Assembly (NCBI RefSeq): GCF_006740685.1
Contig: NZ_CP035425.1
Coordinates: forward strand, 1,279,687 to 1,343,686
Direction of reading: 5' to 3'
Length of the DNA stretch: 64,000 bases
From: Candidatus Nitrosopumilus sp. SW
GTDB taxonomy: Archaea; Thermoproteota; Nitrososphaeria; Nitrososphaerales; Nitrosopumilaceae
The first letter of the stretch is position 1. Each line of letters opens with the position of its first letter. The notes under the pieces are model-generated. The model worked only from the letters and a program-made list of their open reading frames with translations. It searched no databases and was not told where the DNA came from. The translations under genes were made by a program, and so were the position numbers. This document shows, in pieces, positions 9,178 to 17,417 of the stretch.

Positions 9178-10494
9178 TTACCATCTACTACGGCCGCCGT
9201 AACTATTTCTGTTACCGCCTCTATCATTATATCTTCGTCTACCGCCTCTATCATCTCTTGAATCTCGTCCACCTGATCTTCCATATCCTCCAGAACGACC
9301 TCCTCTTGAATAGTTTGATCTTGATTGACCTCCGTATCTTCTTGATGGCATTTGTCTTTTTAGAGGATCTGGAATTGAAATTTCTATTCCCATCTCTTCA
9401 TTCAAATCTTTGATAGGGACTTTGATTTGTCGTTTAATAAGATTCCAATCTCCTACTGATGAATATGAAACAAATGTAATTGCTTTACCCTTTGCTCCTG
9501 CTCTTGCAGTTCTTCCAATTCTGTGAAAATATGCCATTTCTTGATTTGGAACATCGTAATTAATTACCAACTCTACTCTTGGAACATCTATGCCTCTTGA
9601 TGCAACATCTGTTGCCACTAGAATGTCTGCCTTACCACTACGGAATTTTCCCATTGATTGCTCTCTTCTGTGTTGTGACATGTCTCCTTCTATTGCTACT
9701 GCATCAAATTTTTCTTGGTGTAAGAATTTTGCAACATCTCTAGTTCTATATTTTGTTGAGCAAAACACAATAGATTGGCCTTTTACTGGTTTGATAAAAT
9801 CAATTAGATACTTGAATTTGTCCCTGTCTTTTATGACTAGATATGATTGATCAATTCCTTCTCCGCTGAGATCATCTGCATCTAACAAGAATTGTTTTGG
9901 GTTTTTCAAATATTCCTCAGACAATCTAAGAATTTCAGTTGGCATTGTTGCTGAAAACAACGACATAACTCTGTCTTCTGGTGCTAAATCTAAAATAAAT
10001 GAAATATCATCAACAAATCCCATATCTAACATTGTGTCAGCTTCATCCAAAACAATATGTGAAACGTCTCTGAGTTCTATTGATCCTCGTTTGAGATGAT
10101 CAATTAATCTACCTGGTGTTGCTACAACAATTTCCACTCCTCTTTCTAGAGCGTCTAATTGAAGTCCCATTCCTTGTCCTCCATAAACTGTTGCTACTCT
10201 AATTCCAGTGTATTTTCCAAATTTTTTAATCTCATCTGTAATCTGCATAGCAAGTTCTCTTGTGGGGGCCATGATCAAACCCTGAATTCCGTTTTTTGGT
10301 TGAATTTCTTGCAGCATTGATAAGGAAAATGCTGCAGTTTTACCCGATCCTGTATGTGCTTGTCCTACAACATCTCTTCCTGTAAGTAATACTGGAATTA
10401 CTGCCTCTTGAATTGGAAATGCTTCTTCAAATCCAAGGTCTTTAATTCCTTTTAGTATGTCTTCTTTTAATCCTAATTCTTGAAATTTTGTCAT
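9178..10494 (-). CDS. DEAD-box ATP-dependent RNA helicase with RGG-type tail
   Basis: A 438-residue DEAD-box helicase. Visible motifs are the Q motif (FPIQ), Walker A AHTGSGKT (residues 46-53), PTRELA, DEAD, SAT, and in domain 2 the ATDVASRGID and HRIGRTARAG motifs. The last 45 or so residues are a Gly/Arg/Ser/Tyr-rich tail with RGG-like repeats, typical of RNA-binding extensions that promote annealing or condensates. It should unwind structured RNA, for example in ribosome assembly or at low temperature. The leader upstream of the ATG contains two mutually exclusive hairpins. Confidence 0.96.
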   Translation of the reverse strand: MTKFQELGLKEDILKGIKDLGFEEAFPIQEAVIPVLLTGRDVVGQAHTGSGKTAAFSLSMLQEIQPKNGIQGLIMAPTRELAMQITDEIKKFGKYTGIRVATVYGGQGMGLQLDALERGVEIVVATPGRLIDHLKRGSIELRDVSHIVLDEADTMLDMGFVDDISFILDLAPEDRVMSLFSATMPTEILRLSEEYLKNPKQFLLDADDLSGEGIDQSYLVIKDRDKFKYLIDFIKPVKGQSIVFCSTKYRTRDVAKFLHQEKFDAVAIEGDMSQHRREQSMGKFRSGKADILVATDVASRGIDVPRVELVINYDVPNQEMAYFHRIGRTARAGAKGKAITFVSYSSVGDWNLIKRQIKVPIKDLNEEMGIEISIPDPLKRQMPSRRYGGQSRSNYSRGGRSGGYGRSGGRDSRDDRGGRRRYNDRGGNRNSYGGRSRW

Positions 10495-10512
10495 TTTATT
10501 ATCTTCTCTTTA

Positions 10513-10545
10513 GCAATGACGAAAAGCTCATTGCCAGCCGTCATT
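10513..10545 (-). promoter_or_regulatory. Alternating hairpins in the DEAD-box helicase 5' leader
   Basis: Two 7-bp stems compete for the same segment. On the plus strand, 10513-10519 (gcaatga) pairs with 10528-10534 (tcattgc), and 10515-10521 (aatgacg) pairs with 10539-10545 (cgtcatt). Both cannot form at once. The element lies 19-51 nt before the helicase ATG, and a TATA-like box at about 10576-10583 would place the transcript start near 10550, so the whole leader is essentially this element. This is the layout of an RNA switch or thermosensor, or of autoregulation by the helicase. Function is inferred. Confidence 0.5.
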
Positions 10546-10575
10546 ATTCCGATGCGTAAAGTTACAGTTTAGGTC

Positions 10576-10583
10576 TAATAAAC
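10576..10583 (-). promoter_or_regulatory. Putative TATA box of the DEAD-box helicase gene
   Basis: On the minus strand this reads GTTTATTA, a reasonable archaeal box A. At the usual 24-27 nt spacing it would give a transcript starting near 10550, just before the paired hairpin element and about 55 nt upstream of the ATG. Confidence 0.4.
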
Positions 10584-10595
10584 GCTTGTTATTTT

Positions 10596-11408
10596 TTATG
10601 CCTCTAGTTGTGCATCAATAACTTTTTTGAAACTTTCAAAGGGCTGTGCACCTTTTAGTTCTACATACCCTATCTCGTCATTTCCTATAAAAAATCCTGG
10701 GGTTCCTGTGACATCATAACTTCTACCATCATCAAGATCGTTTCTTATCTCTTCGATGTATTTTCCACTTATGAGACACTCATCAAATGTTTCTTGTTCT
10801 AGTTGTATTTGAGATGCATATTGACTAAACACAGATAACGCATCAACTGTTTCTAGATTATTCCATTGATTTTGATTATCAAATAATATGTCGTGCATCG
10901 CTTTGAATTGTCCTTGCTCATTTGCACACTCTGCTGCTACTGATGCAGGAAGTGCATTTGGATGAATACTTTGTATTGGAAAGTCTCTAAAGACTAGTTT
11001 CACTTTACCTTGATCAATATATTCTTCTAAAAGCAATGGAAGTGTCTGCACATGGAATCGTGCACAGAATGGACATTGAAAATCAGAAAATTCTATTATT
11101 GTTATTGGTGCATCTGGATTTCCAATTACTGGGTCATCATCTGCTGAAATTTTTACAGGCTGTGATGGTTGATTTGTTGGTAGTCTGTTTTGTAACATTT
11201 TGAGTTCTAGTTTTGCAATTGCATCATCAAGATCTTCTTGTGAAATTTGATTTGAATTCATATTTGAAACATACATTCCTGCAAAAAATGCTGCAGCACC
11301 CACTGCAACAATTAATCCAATTATTAGGCCATTTGATTTTGATTTTTTTTGATAATTTTCATCTTGTTTGATCTCATTATCTTCAAAACTCATGTATGAT
11401 TGCTCCAA
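10596..11408 (-). CDS. Membrane-anchored DsbA-family thiol-disulfide oxidoreductase
   Basis: A 270-residue protein: charged N-terminus, one membrane anchor at about residues 28-47, a linker, then a DsbA/thioredoxin-fold domain. The active site is CPFC (Cys112 and Cys115) in an FSDFQCPFCARFH context, and the cis-proline loop is TGTPGFF near residue 240. Together these indicate a thiol oxidoreductase acting outside the membrane, introducing or isomerising disulfides in exported proteins such as the copper proteins encoded elsewhere in this window. DsbA-like proteins are common and often multiple in thaumarchaea. Confidence 0.93.
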   Translation of the reverse strand: MEQSYMSFEDNEIKQDENYQKKSKSNGLIIGLIVAVGAAAFFAGMYVSNMNSNQISQEDLDDAIAKLELKMLQNRLPTNQPSQPVKISADDDPVIGNPDAPITIIEFSDFQCPFCARFHVQTLPLLLEEYIDQGKVKLVFRDFPIQSIHPNALPASVAAECANEQGQFKAMHDILFDNQNQWNNLETVDALSVFSQYASQIQLEQETFDECLISGKYIEEIRNDLDDGRSYDVTGTPGFFIGNDEIGYVELKGAQPFESFKKVIDAQLEA

Positions 11409-11455
11409 AATCCAGCATAATTAACCGTATTGCCAAATTATCATTGAAAATTTAA

Positions 11456-11530
11456 AGCCAATGATGGGATCTGAACCCATGACCTTTCGCTTACAAGGCG
11501 AATGCTCTAGCCAGGCTGAGCTACATTGGC
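11456..11530 (-). tRNA. tRNA-Thr (TGT)
   Basis: The minus strand folds into a standard cloverleaf without intron. The 7-bp acceptor is GCCAATG/CATTGGC, the anticodon stem TTCGC/GCGAA closes the loop CTTGTAA with anticodon TGT, and the T loop is TTCAGAT. The discriminator is T, which is usual for archaeal tRNA-Thr, and CCA is not encoded. A TATA-like box lies about 30 nt upstream. Confidence 0.97.
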
Positions 11531-11554
11531 ACGAAGTAAAATGAAATTTTTGAA

Positions 11555-11563
11555 GGTTTAAAG
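11555..11563 (-). promoter_or_regulatory. Putative TATA box of tRNA-Thr
   Basis: The minus strand reads CTTTAAACC, a good archaeal box A, ending about 25 nt before the first base of the mature tRNA-Thr. Position and sequence support it. Confidence 0.5.
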
Positions 11564-11648
11564 TGTTACCTGTGTTCTTTTTGTAAGGCTTTTTCTGGAA
11601 AATATCTCAACCGTCAGTTTATAATAATGCCATTTTTTGATACCTGTT

Positions 11649-11879
11649 ATGCGATACATTGAACCAACCAGAGTCAAAGTTTTGATGATGATGTTCTTTG
11701 CAACTGGTATTTTGGGTATTGTAATTGGATTGTCTCCGATTGCAGGAAAGGAACAAACAATATTCATTACATTCATGGGGGTTGTCAATGTTGGATTGGG
11801 AGCATTTTTCACGTTCATCTTTTTAACACAAGAAGCAAAAGCTCCTGATAAAAGAAAAAAGAAAAAGAAACGAGATTAG
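11649..11879 (+). CDS. Small two-span membrane protein with lysine-rich tail
   Basis: A 76-residue protein starting at ATG 11649; an upstream in-frame TTG at 11637 is less likely. There are two transmembrane segments, around residues 11-30 and 39-59, joined by a short polar turn, and the C-terminus is strongly basic (RKKKKKR) and should lie in the cytosol. No family recognised. Confidence 0.65.
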   Translation: MRYIEPTRVKVLMMMFFATGILGIVIGLSPIAGKEQTIFITFMGVVNVGLGAFFTFIFLTQEAKAPDKRKKKKKRD

Positions 11880-11973
11880 TTTTCCAAAAAAACTTGCACT
11901 ATGACCTTTTCATAAAACGAAATTCAGAATTTAATTAAAGTTAAATACTAACCCTCTTTCTAAAATTTTGAAA

Positions 11974-12525
11974 ATGCTGGATTTAGTTGCAAAGAAATTA
12001 TTTCTCACAAAAGGAAAAGGCATACATGAAGACAGGTTAACTAGCTTTGAATATGCCCTAAGAGATGCTGGTATTGCAGGAACAAACCTGGTATTGATTT
12101 CTAGTATCTTCCCTCCAAAAGCAAAACTAATTTCCAGAAAAGAGGGACTAAAACAAATCAAACCTGGACAGATTCTGTTTACAATTTATTCAAAGAATCA
12201 AACTAATGAGCCCCATAGAATGTGTGCTGCATCTGTTGGATTGGCCCAACCAAAAGATACCTCAAGATATGGTTATTTGTCTGAATACGAGTCTTTTGGA
12301 CAAAATGAGACTCAGGCAGGTGACTATGCTGAAGATATTGCAGCACAAATGTTGGCATCATCATTGGGAATTCCATTTGATGTTGATAAGAATTGGGATG
12401 AAAAAAGACAACAATGGAAGATATCTGGAGAAATTTACAATACTCATAACATTACCCAATCAACACGTGGTGATAAAGATGGGAAATGGACTACTGTTTT
12501 TGCTGCGGCAGTACTTTTACTATAA
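11974..12525 (+). CDS. pdaD: Pyruvoyl-dependent arginine decarboxylase
   Basis: A 183-residue PdaD-family protein that converts arginine to agmatine for polyamine synthesis. The family self-cleaves between two serines to form the pyruvoyl group. The Ser43-Ser44 pair in the LVLISSIFPP context is that site, and the later CAASVGLAQPKD and AEDIAAQMLAS regions match the family. The ATG at 11974 is preferred over an in-frame TTG two codons upstream. It abuts the stop of the convergent exported-protein gene with no spacer. The length is typical. Confidence 0.93.
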   Translation: MLDLVAKKLFLTKGKGIHEDRLTSFEYALRDAGIAGTNLVLISSIFPPKAKLISRKEGLKQIKPGQILFTIYSKNQTNEPHRMCAASVGLAQPKDTSRYGYLSEYESFGQNETQAGDYAEDIAAQMLASSLGIPFDVDKNWDEKRQQWKISGEIYNTHNITQSTRGDKDGKWTTVFAAAVLLL

Positions 12526-13671
12526 TTATTTTCTATACCCTTTAAGATAAAACAATGCGGCTGCAATTGCAACTATTGAAATTATTATCACCACTACAAG
12601 CGATTCATCTGATGATTCTTGTTGTGTAGGTGGTACATCTCCTAATGAAAACTTTAACTTGTCTTTGTTAACTGAAGTTTCTTCTCCGAAAATATATTTG
12701 CCTTGAATTCTTTGTCCTTCTTGAGGATCAAAAACCCATCCTTGTTTTGATACGTCTGTTGGAATTTGTTCGTTATTCACTGTTTGTGTTGGAACTATAT
12801 TTCCTCTAATGTTTGAAATTATTTCATCCTCAGGTGATAATATGACTACTTGGATGATTGAATTGAGTGGATAAAATCCTGAAGAAAAATAATCTGATCT
12901 GCTAATTGTATCTACTTTTAACAAATCTAATGGACTAACTTCAGAAATTGTAGATGCCTCATTAGGGTAATCAACTGACAATTTCAACTGTAACAGAGAT
13001 TTTGAATCTAAAGGTATTATTGAAAATGTCATTTTTGCATTATCTTCAAATGAAAGATTTTTTGCAATTTCATAAAATCCTCCACTATCTCTGATTATTT
13101 TTGGAATTAGAATTGCTGATGTCTTTTCATACATCGCATTGGTGTCTTCTGGTGGCATTGTGTATACTACTGAAATCATTCCTTTTCCTGAAATGACTCC
13201 TGATGTCTCAAATGCCTCATTGGATGCATCATCACTATGTACAAAAACTGAATGAAGTTCTGCCTCTGTGTCAAAGACTTGGTTTATCTCATCAATGTAT
13301 GGCATTGCAACTTCTTTAGCTGCATCCTGAATCTCTATGATTCCTTTTGCTGATGGGTCTCTTACTACGTTAATCATAATACATGATTCATTAAAAACTC
13401 CTAAAACACATTGCTCTTGATTTGTAACAATTACTGCTTTAACCATTTCATCCTCTCTAAGCTTCTGTTCTAACTCTGCTGGAATTCTAATCTCTTGAAT
13501 GCTTGTACTTTGTAGAGTTACTGAGGCAGTTACATTTTGAGATATACTTCTATCTATTATTACTTGGGCGGTTTCTTGAAACGTTGCTAAACCCATCTCC
13601 TGTGAATACACAAGATTTGTTGAAATTCCAATAAATGTAACTGATAATAAAATCCAAAGCATCTTTTGCAT
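12526..13671 (-). CDS. Exported protein with N-terminal signal and C-terminal anchor, unknown
   Basis: The signal peptide begins at Met-Gln-Lys-Met-Leu, so I place the start at 13671, 21 codons inside the longest frame (which begins at 13734). The mature protein is about 380 residues, beta-rich, with one cysteine pair around Gln-Cys-Val and Ser-Cys-Ile. It ends in a Ser/Gln-rich linker, a hydrophobic segment (VVVIIISIVAIAAALF) and a basic KGYRK tail. It is therefore a surface-anchored protein. The PEFG motif is absent. Function unknown. Confidence 0.7.
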   Translation of the reverse strand: MQKMLWILLSVTFIGISTNLVYSQEMGLATFQETAQVIIDRSISQNVTASVTLQSTSIQEIRIPAELEQKLREDEMVKAVIVTNQEQCVLGVFNESCIMINVVRDPSAKGIIEIQDAAKEVAMPYIDEINQVFDTEAELHSVFVHSDDASNEAFETSGVISGKGMISVVYTMPPEDTNAMYEKTSAILIPKIIRDSGGFYEIAKNLSFEDNAKMTFSIIPLDSKSLLQLKLSVDYPNEASTISEVSPLDLLKVDTISRSDYFSSGFYPLNSIIQVVILSPEDEIISNIRGNIVPTQTVNNEQIPTDVSKQGWVFDPQEGQRIQGKYIFGEETSVNKDKLKFSLGDVPPTQQESSDESLVVVIIISIVAIAAALFYLKGYRK

Positions 13672-13817
13672 TGGTTGTTCCTCTAATCTTGAAATTATTA
13701 ACCTTACTCTAGTTGGTTCATTTTTCGAATCCATTTTTGATGAATTTTTTTTATTTTTTTTCCGAAAATTAGTTATCTCTTAACTAATATTCTCTCTTTA
13801 TGGGATAATGATCAGTA

Positions 13818-14390
13818 TTGGCTCTAATTCCGTTTCTTGTTGATATATTTCAAGATCCAATTTTTTCTATTATTGCAGTAATTGGGGCATTTGGGGTTGG
13901 ATTACTTCAAGGAATAATTTTGGGACGTGCAATTCTTGTTAGATTTCCACGATTGCAAAATCATCTAAAGACTGTATCTGTTACTTTGTTTGTTTTGTTT
14001 TTGGCAAATGCAATTCTTAGTGTACCTAGATTTGCATCTCCTGAAAAAATCGAACTTTCTAATATCTCTGCTGGAAGCCCTGCAGAACTTGCATCTGTAT
14101 TGTTTTTAATTTTTGGAATGAATACTGGTTTTCTAACAGTGTTGGCAATTTCTGTGACTGTGATGACTTTTGTTATTTTGAAATTTACAGATATTCGTGG
14201 AATTGTAAAATTATTTGTCTTCTTCTTTAGTTCTTTATTGTTGATATTAACTGGAATCAGTAGATTCACAGATCTTACTCCTAGCACATTTGAAGTTTTA
14301 TTGTATTTTCTATATCAGTTGGGAATCACAATTGGAATATTGGGTGGCACCCTTAGAAAAATCAAACCTAAAAAAGTGGACTTTGAATAA
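13818..14390 (+). CDS. Multi-span membrane protein, unknown
   Basis: A 190-residue integral membrane protein with about six hydrophobic segments. The only start in frame near the N-terminus is TTG at 13818. Its last third, including the Leu-Tyr-Phe-Leu-Tyr-Gln-Leu-Gly-Ile segment, resembles the C-terminus of the 228-aa membrane protein at 92-778. Short cytoplasmic basic ends (RKIKPKK) suggest the C-terminus is inside. No family or function recognised. Confidence 0.7.
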   Translation: MALIPFLVDIFQDPIFSIIAVIGAFGVGLLQGIILGRAILVRFPRLQNHLKTVSVTLFVLFLANAILSVPRFASPEKIELSNISAGSPAELASVLFLIFGMNTGFLTVLAISVTVMTFVILKFTDIRGIVKLFVFFFSSLLLILTGISRFTDLTPSTFEVLLYFLYQLGITIGILGGTLRKIKPKKVDFE

Positions 14391-14417
14391 TTTCAAAGGT
14401 TTAAATCAGATAATTTG

Positions 14418-14487
14418 TGATGTCGTTTTGACATCGAATTCAAACCGTTCGGGGAACAAGCTGGCAGTCCTTGCGTTGGACTGTCAG
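14418..14487. ncRNA. Candidate structured RNA between convergent genes
   Basis: Two clean hairpins lie in the gap: gatgtc (14419-14424) pairs with gacatc (14430-14435) around a gtttt loop, and ctggcagtcc (14461-14470) pairs with ggactgtcag (14478-14487) with one G-U pair around a 7-nt loop. Between them is a GC-richer segment with gttc/gaac pairing. The GC content is higher than the surroundings. The gap has no coding frame. It could be a small RNA or a bidirectional terminator; strand is undetermined. Confidence 0.4.
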
Positions 14488-14504
14488 CCCCATTTATTAA
14501 AAAT

Positions 14505-16277
14505 CTAATTTAATGATGAGAGTGTTTTTACTTGCTTGCTAACATAATCAAAACCTTCTTGCCAAAATTTGGTAGATCTGATATCTAATCCGTGTTCTTG
14601 AAGGAGTTTCTCAGGTTTTTTTGAACCGCCTGCTGCAAGAATGTCTATGTATGCTGGAACAAAATCTCGGCCTTCTTTTTTGTATCTTTGGAATAATGAT
14701 AATGCAAGCAAATTTCCAAATGAATATGCATAGCAGTAAAACGGTGTGTGATAGAAATGTGGAATGCAACTCCATTCTATTGCAAAGTCATCTGTAACAT
14801 CTACTGATTTTCCAAATTGTTGTTTCAAATTTTGTAGATATGTTTTTGAAATTTCATCTATAGTTGTTCCTTCACCGATTTGTTTGTGGGCATCAACTTC
14901 AAAAATCGTGAAAAATGATTGTCTTAGAATTGTTGCATACAAGTCGTCAATTTTTTCAGATAACATTATTTTCTTTTCATCATCTGAAATTTTATCTGAA
15001 ATATTGTCATAAAGCAATAATTCTGAAAATGTTGATGCTGTTTCAGCTAATGGTAATGGTGCATCTTGAACTAGAATTGATCTTTCTTGTGCTGCCTGAC
15101 TGTGAACAGCATGACCTAGTTCATGTGCTAATGTGAATACATCTCTTGATTTTCCTGTAAAATTGACCAAGACATATGGGGTAATTTTGGGTGTTAGTGT
15201 GCTGCAAAATGCCCCATCTCTTTTGCCTTGTCTTACTGATGAATCAATATGATTTTCGTTGAATACTTTTCTTGCAAAATCTTCTAGTGTACTACTAAAT
15301 CTTCCAAGTGATTCAAAAACTAGTTTTACTGATTTGTTGTATGAATAATTTTTTTCTTTAATATTTGCAGCAGCTGGTGCATAGATGTCATATCTTCTAA
15401 GCTTTTTCATTTTAAGCATCTTTGCTTTTTGCACAAAGAATTTTTGAAATACTGGAGCATTTTTTTTACAAACAGCAAGTAATGATTCTATAGTTTTATC
15501 ATCTACATCATTTCCAATATTTCTCATTGAAATCGGTGTCTTGTAGCCTCGAATATCTATGCCTTCATCCTTCCAGTTGAGTACAATATTCTGATAAATT
15601 TCTCCAACTACACCTTTGTTTTCATTGTATTTCCCGAGAATTGTTTTGTAAGCTGTTTCACGAATTTTTGGATTTGTATCTCTAACATAATTTGTCAATT
15701 CCTCTCTTGTCATCTTTTTTGTTTTGCCTCCAATTTTCATTTGATATTCAAATGCATTGGTTATCTTGTCGTACAATTTTACAAGTGCAGAAATTCCTGT
15801 AACATCTAATGTATTGATGATTCTTTCTTCAGGTTCGCTGAGTGAATACTTTGCAATCAATCTTTTATGTGCTAAATATTCTGAAAGTTCTCCTGCATCT
15901 TTGATCAATCTTTTTGCATTTTTTTCGTCAATCTGAGTTTTCCACCATAAATCAAAAAATAATATCTTGTTTGAAATATCTGAACCTAATTTTGACATTC
16001 TAGTCATTAATGATGTTGCCTCATCTGATTGAGTATCTGAAGAATATGAAAGAGATGCATATCCGCCAATCTTGCTCATCTTTTCAGAAATTTCTTCTAT
16101 CTGAGATAACATCTCCATGAATTTCTTTGATGACATTTTTGGGTCTAGTTTTGATTTGATTTTCTCAAATTTCTTTGCCTGATTTTCTAATTCTTGAATT
16201 TGTTTTTGAAATGCTGGACTTTTTGGATTCTTTGCTAATTCTGAAAGATCCCACGTTCCTAATTGATATTGAGACAT
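14505..16277 (-). CDS. M3-family oligoendopeptidase (PepF type)
   Basis: A 590-residue zinc metallopeptidase of the M3B oligoendopeptidase F family, cytosolic, degrading short peptides. The zinc site is HELGHAVH near residue 385, followed by the downstream Glu of the family in PLAETASTFSELLL. The N-terminal helical lobe (residues 1-190) and C-terminal half with FYHTPFYCYAYSFGNLLAL are typical. Length and motifs are complete. It stands alone between a structured intergenic region and a small membrane protein. Confidence 0.94.
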   Translation of the reverse strand: MSQYQLGTWDLSELAKNPKSPAFQKQIQELENQAKKFEKIKSKLDPKMSSKKFMEMLSQIEEISEKMSKIGGYASLSYSSDTQSDEATSLMTRMSKLGSDISNKILFFDLWWKTQIDEKNAKRLIKDAGELSEYLAHKRLIAKYSLSEPEERIINTLDVTGISALVKLYDKITNAFEYQMKIGGKTKKMTREELTNYVRDTNPKIRETAYKTILGKYNENKGVVGEIYQNIVLNWKDEGIDIRGYKTPISMRNIGNDVDDKTIESLLAVCKKNAPVFQKFFVQKAKMLKMKKLRRYDIYAPAAANIKEKNYSYNKSVKLVFESLGRFSSTLEDFARKVFNENHIDSSVRQGKRDGAFCSTLTPKITPYVLVNFTGKSRDVFTLAHELGHAVHSQAAQERSILVQDAPLPLAETASTFSELLLYDNISDKISDDEKKIMLSEKIDDLYATILRQSFFTIFEVDAHKQIGEGTTIDEISKTYLQNLKQQFGKSVDVTDDFAIEWSCIPHFYHTPFYCYAYSFGNLLALSLFQRYKKEGRDFVPAYIDILAAGGSKKPEKLLQEHGLDIRSTKFWQEGFDYVSKQVKTLSSLN

Positions 16278-16317
16278 CTACTAGTCATAATTTTCTAACT
16301 ATTAAAAAATGAATGTG

Positions 16318-16533
16318 CTAAGGTTTAGTTTCTCTGAATTTTGCAATTTTTCTAATTACCGAATATATGATCAAACCTATCCCAAAAATTATCCAGCCGT
16401 AGCTATACGTTATGGTCTCTTCAATGTAACTTGGTGGACCTTCTCCTGCAAGTAAAATTCCCCAACTTATACCTCCTGCTATGAGAAATCCTATACCTAC
16501 CCAAAAAGTCCAGTGGATTTTTTCTTTATTCAA
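16318..16533 (-). CDS. Small two-span membrane protein
   Basis: A 71-residue protein with two transmembrane segments (about residues 8-27 and 42-60), a Gly/Pro/Ser loop between them and a basic C-terminus. The layout resembles the 76-aa protein at 11649-11879, but sequence identity is not obvious. No family recognised. Confidence 0.6.
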   Translation of the reverse strand: MNKEKIHWTFWVGIGFLIAGGISWGILLAGEGPPSYIEETITYSYGWIIFGIGLIIYSVIRKIAKFRETKP

Positions 16534-16562
16534 CTACCTATGATTTTCTAGTATATTGAAAA

Positions 16563-16820
16563 TTAATAGTATTCTTTATGGTGATAACACCACTTCCAAA
16601 TATCTCCTGGAATTGCTTTCATAACTGGATGTCCTGTTTCTTCAAAATGTTTTGTTGCATGTTTTCCAATGGATGAATCACAACATCCTACGTGCCCACA
16701 TGTTAGACACATTCGTATTGCCACAATTGGAAGATGTTCTTTTTCGCATTCTTCACAGCTTTTTGTGTTTGGTGTTATTCCTTTTTTCTCTTCTAAAAAA
16801 TGATTACATTTTTTTGACAT
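16563..16820 (-). CDS. UBP-type zinc-finger protein
   Basis: An 85-residue protein that is a single zf-UBP domain. The ligand pattern is visible as SCEEC, MCLTCGHVGCC and then HATKHFEETGHPV, with the WKWCYHHKEYY end typical of the fold. In eukaryotes this domain binds the free C-terminus of ubiquitin; in archaea stand-alone versions are of unknown function, possibly binding C-terminal Gly-Gly tails of small archaeal modifiers or other termini. It sits immediately downstream (1 bp) of the pyrophosphatase gene, suggesting cotranscription. Confidence 0.92.
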   Translation of the reverse strand: MSKKCNHFLEEKKGITPNTKSCEECEKEHLPIVAIRMCLTCGHVGCCDSSIGKHATKHFEETGHPVMKAIPGDIWKWCYHHKEYY

Positions 16821-16821
16821 G

Positions 16822-17361
16822 TTAAAATTTCTTCAAAGTGTTCTTGTATCTTTTGATTGATTCAACAATTATACCCTTTGCTTCTTTTGCTGATTGCCAT
16901 CCTAGAATCTCTACTTTTTTTCCCTCCAAGTCCTTATACACTTGGAAAAAGTGAGCAATTTCAGAACGATAATGATCCTCAATATCTGAAATATCTGCAG
17001 TGTGTAAATATCTAGGATCATTTGTTGACACACAAATAATTTTGTCATCCAAGTCTCCTGCATCTTTCATTTGAAGCAATCCTATTGGTCTTGCTTCAAT
17101 TAAAATACCTGGATAAGTTGGATTTGTAACTAACACTAGTGCATCTAATGGATCTCCATCTTCAGAAAGTGTTTGAGGAACTAGACCATAATCTCCTGGA
17201 TAATGAAATGGTGAAAATAAAACTCTGTCAAGTTTTATCATGTTGTGCTTTTTATCATATTCATATTTGTTCATAGAACCTTTGGGAATTTCTACCACTA
17301 CGTTGATAATTTCAGGAATGTCTGCTCCTGATTCTATGTCATGCCAGAAATTTTTACTCAT
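16822..17361 (-). CDS. ppa: Family I inorganic pyrophosphatase
   Basis: A 179-residue soluble type I pyrophosphatase hydrolysing PPi to two phosphates, which drives biosynthetic reactions forward. Active-site motifs are YPGDYGLVPQTL and the metal-binding DGDPLDALV signature, and the later KDAGDLDDKIICV block is also present. All key acidic residues seem intact and the length is usual. The zf-UBP gene follows at 1-bp spacing. Confidence 0.96.
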   Translation of the reverse strand: MSKNFWHDIESGADIPEIINVVVEIPKGSMNKYEYDKKHNMIKLDRVLFSPFHYPGDYGLVPQTLSEDGDPLDALVLVTNPTYPGILIEARPIGLLQMKDAGDLDDKIICVSTNDPRYLHTADISDIEDHYRSEIAHFFQVYKDLEGKKVEILGWQSAKEAKGIIVESIKRYKNTLKKF

Positions 17362-17417
17362 TTTCTAGCTAACATTTTCTTGAATAGTATATGAATTCTG
17401 TGAAAAATAAAGGGTGT

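Noticed and set aside
12206-12550. A 114-codon plus-strand ORF overlapping the arginine decarboxylase gene
   Set aside because: Frame-shifted shadow of pdaD; peptide composition is unlike a folded protein and the pdaD frame is certain.
14400-14500. The hairpins at 14.4 kb as a tRNA or rRNA gene
   Set aside because: No cloverleaf or known rRNA motif can be folded; only isolated stems exist.
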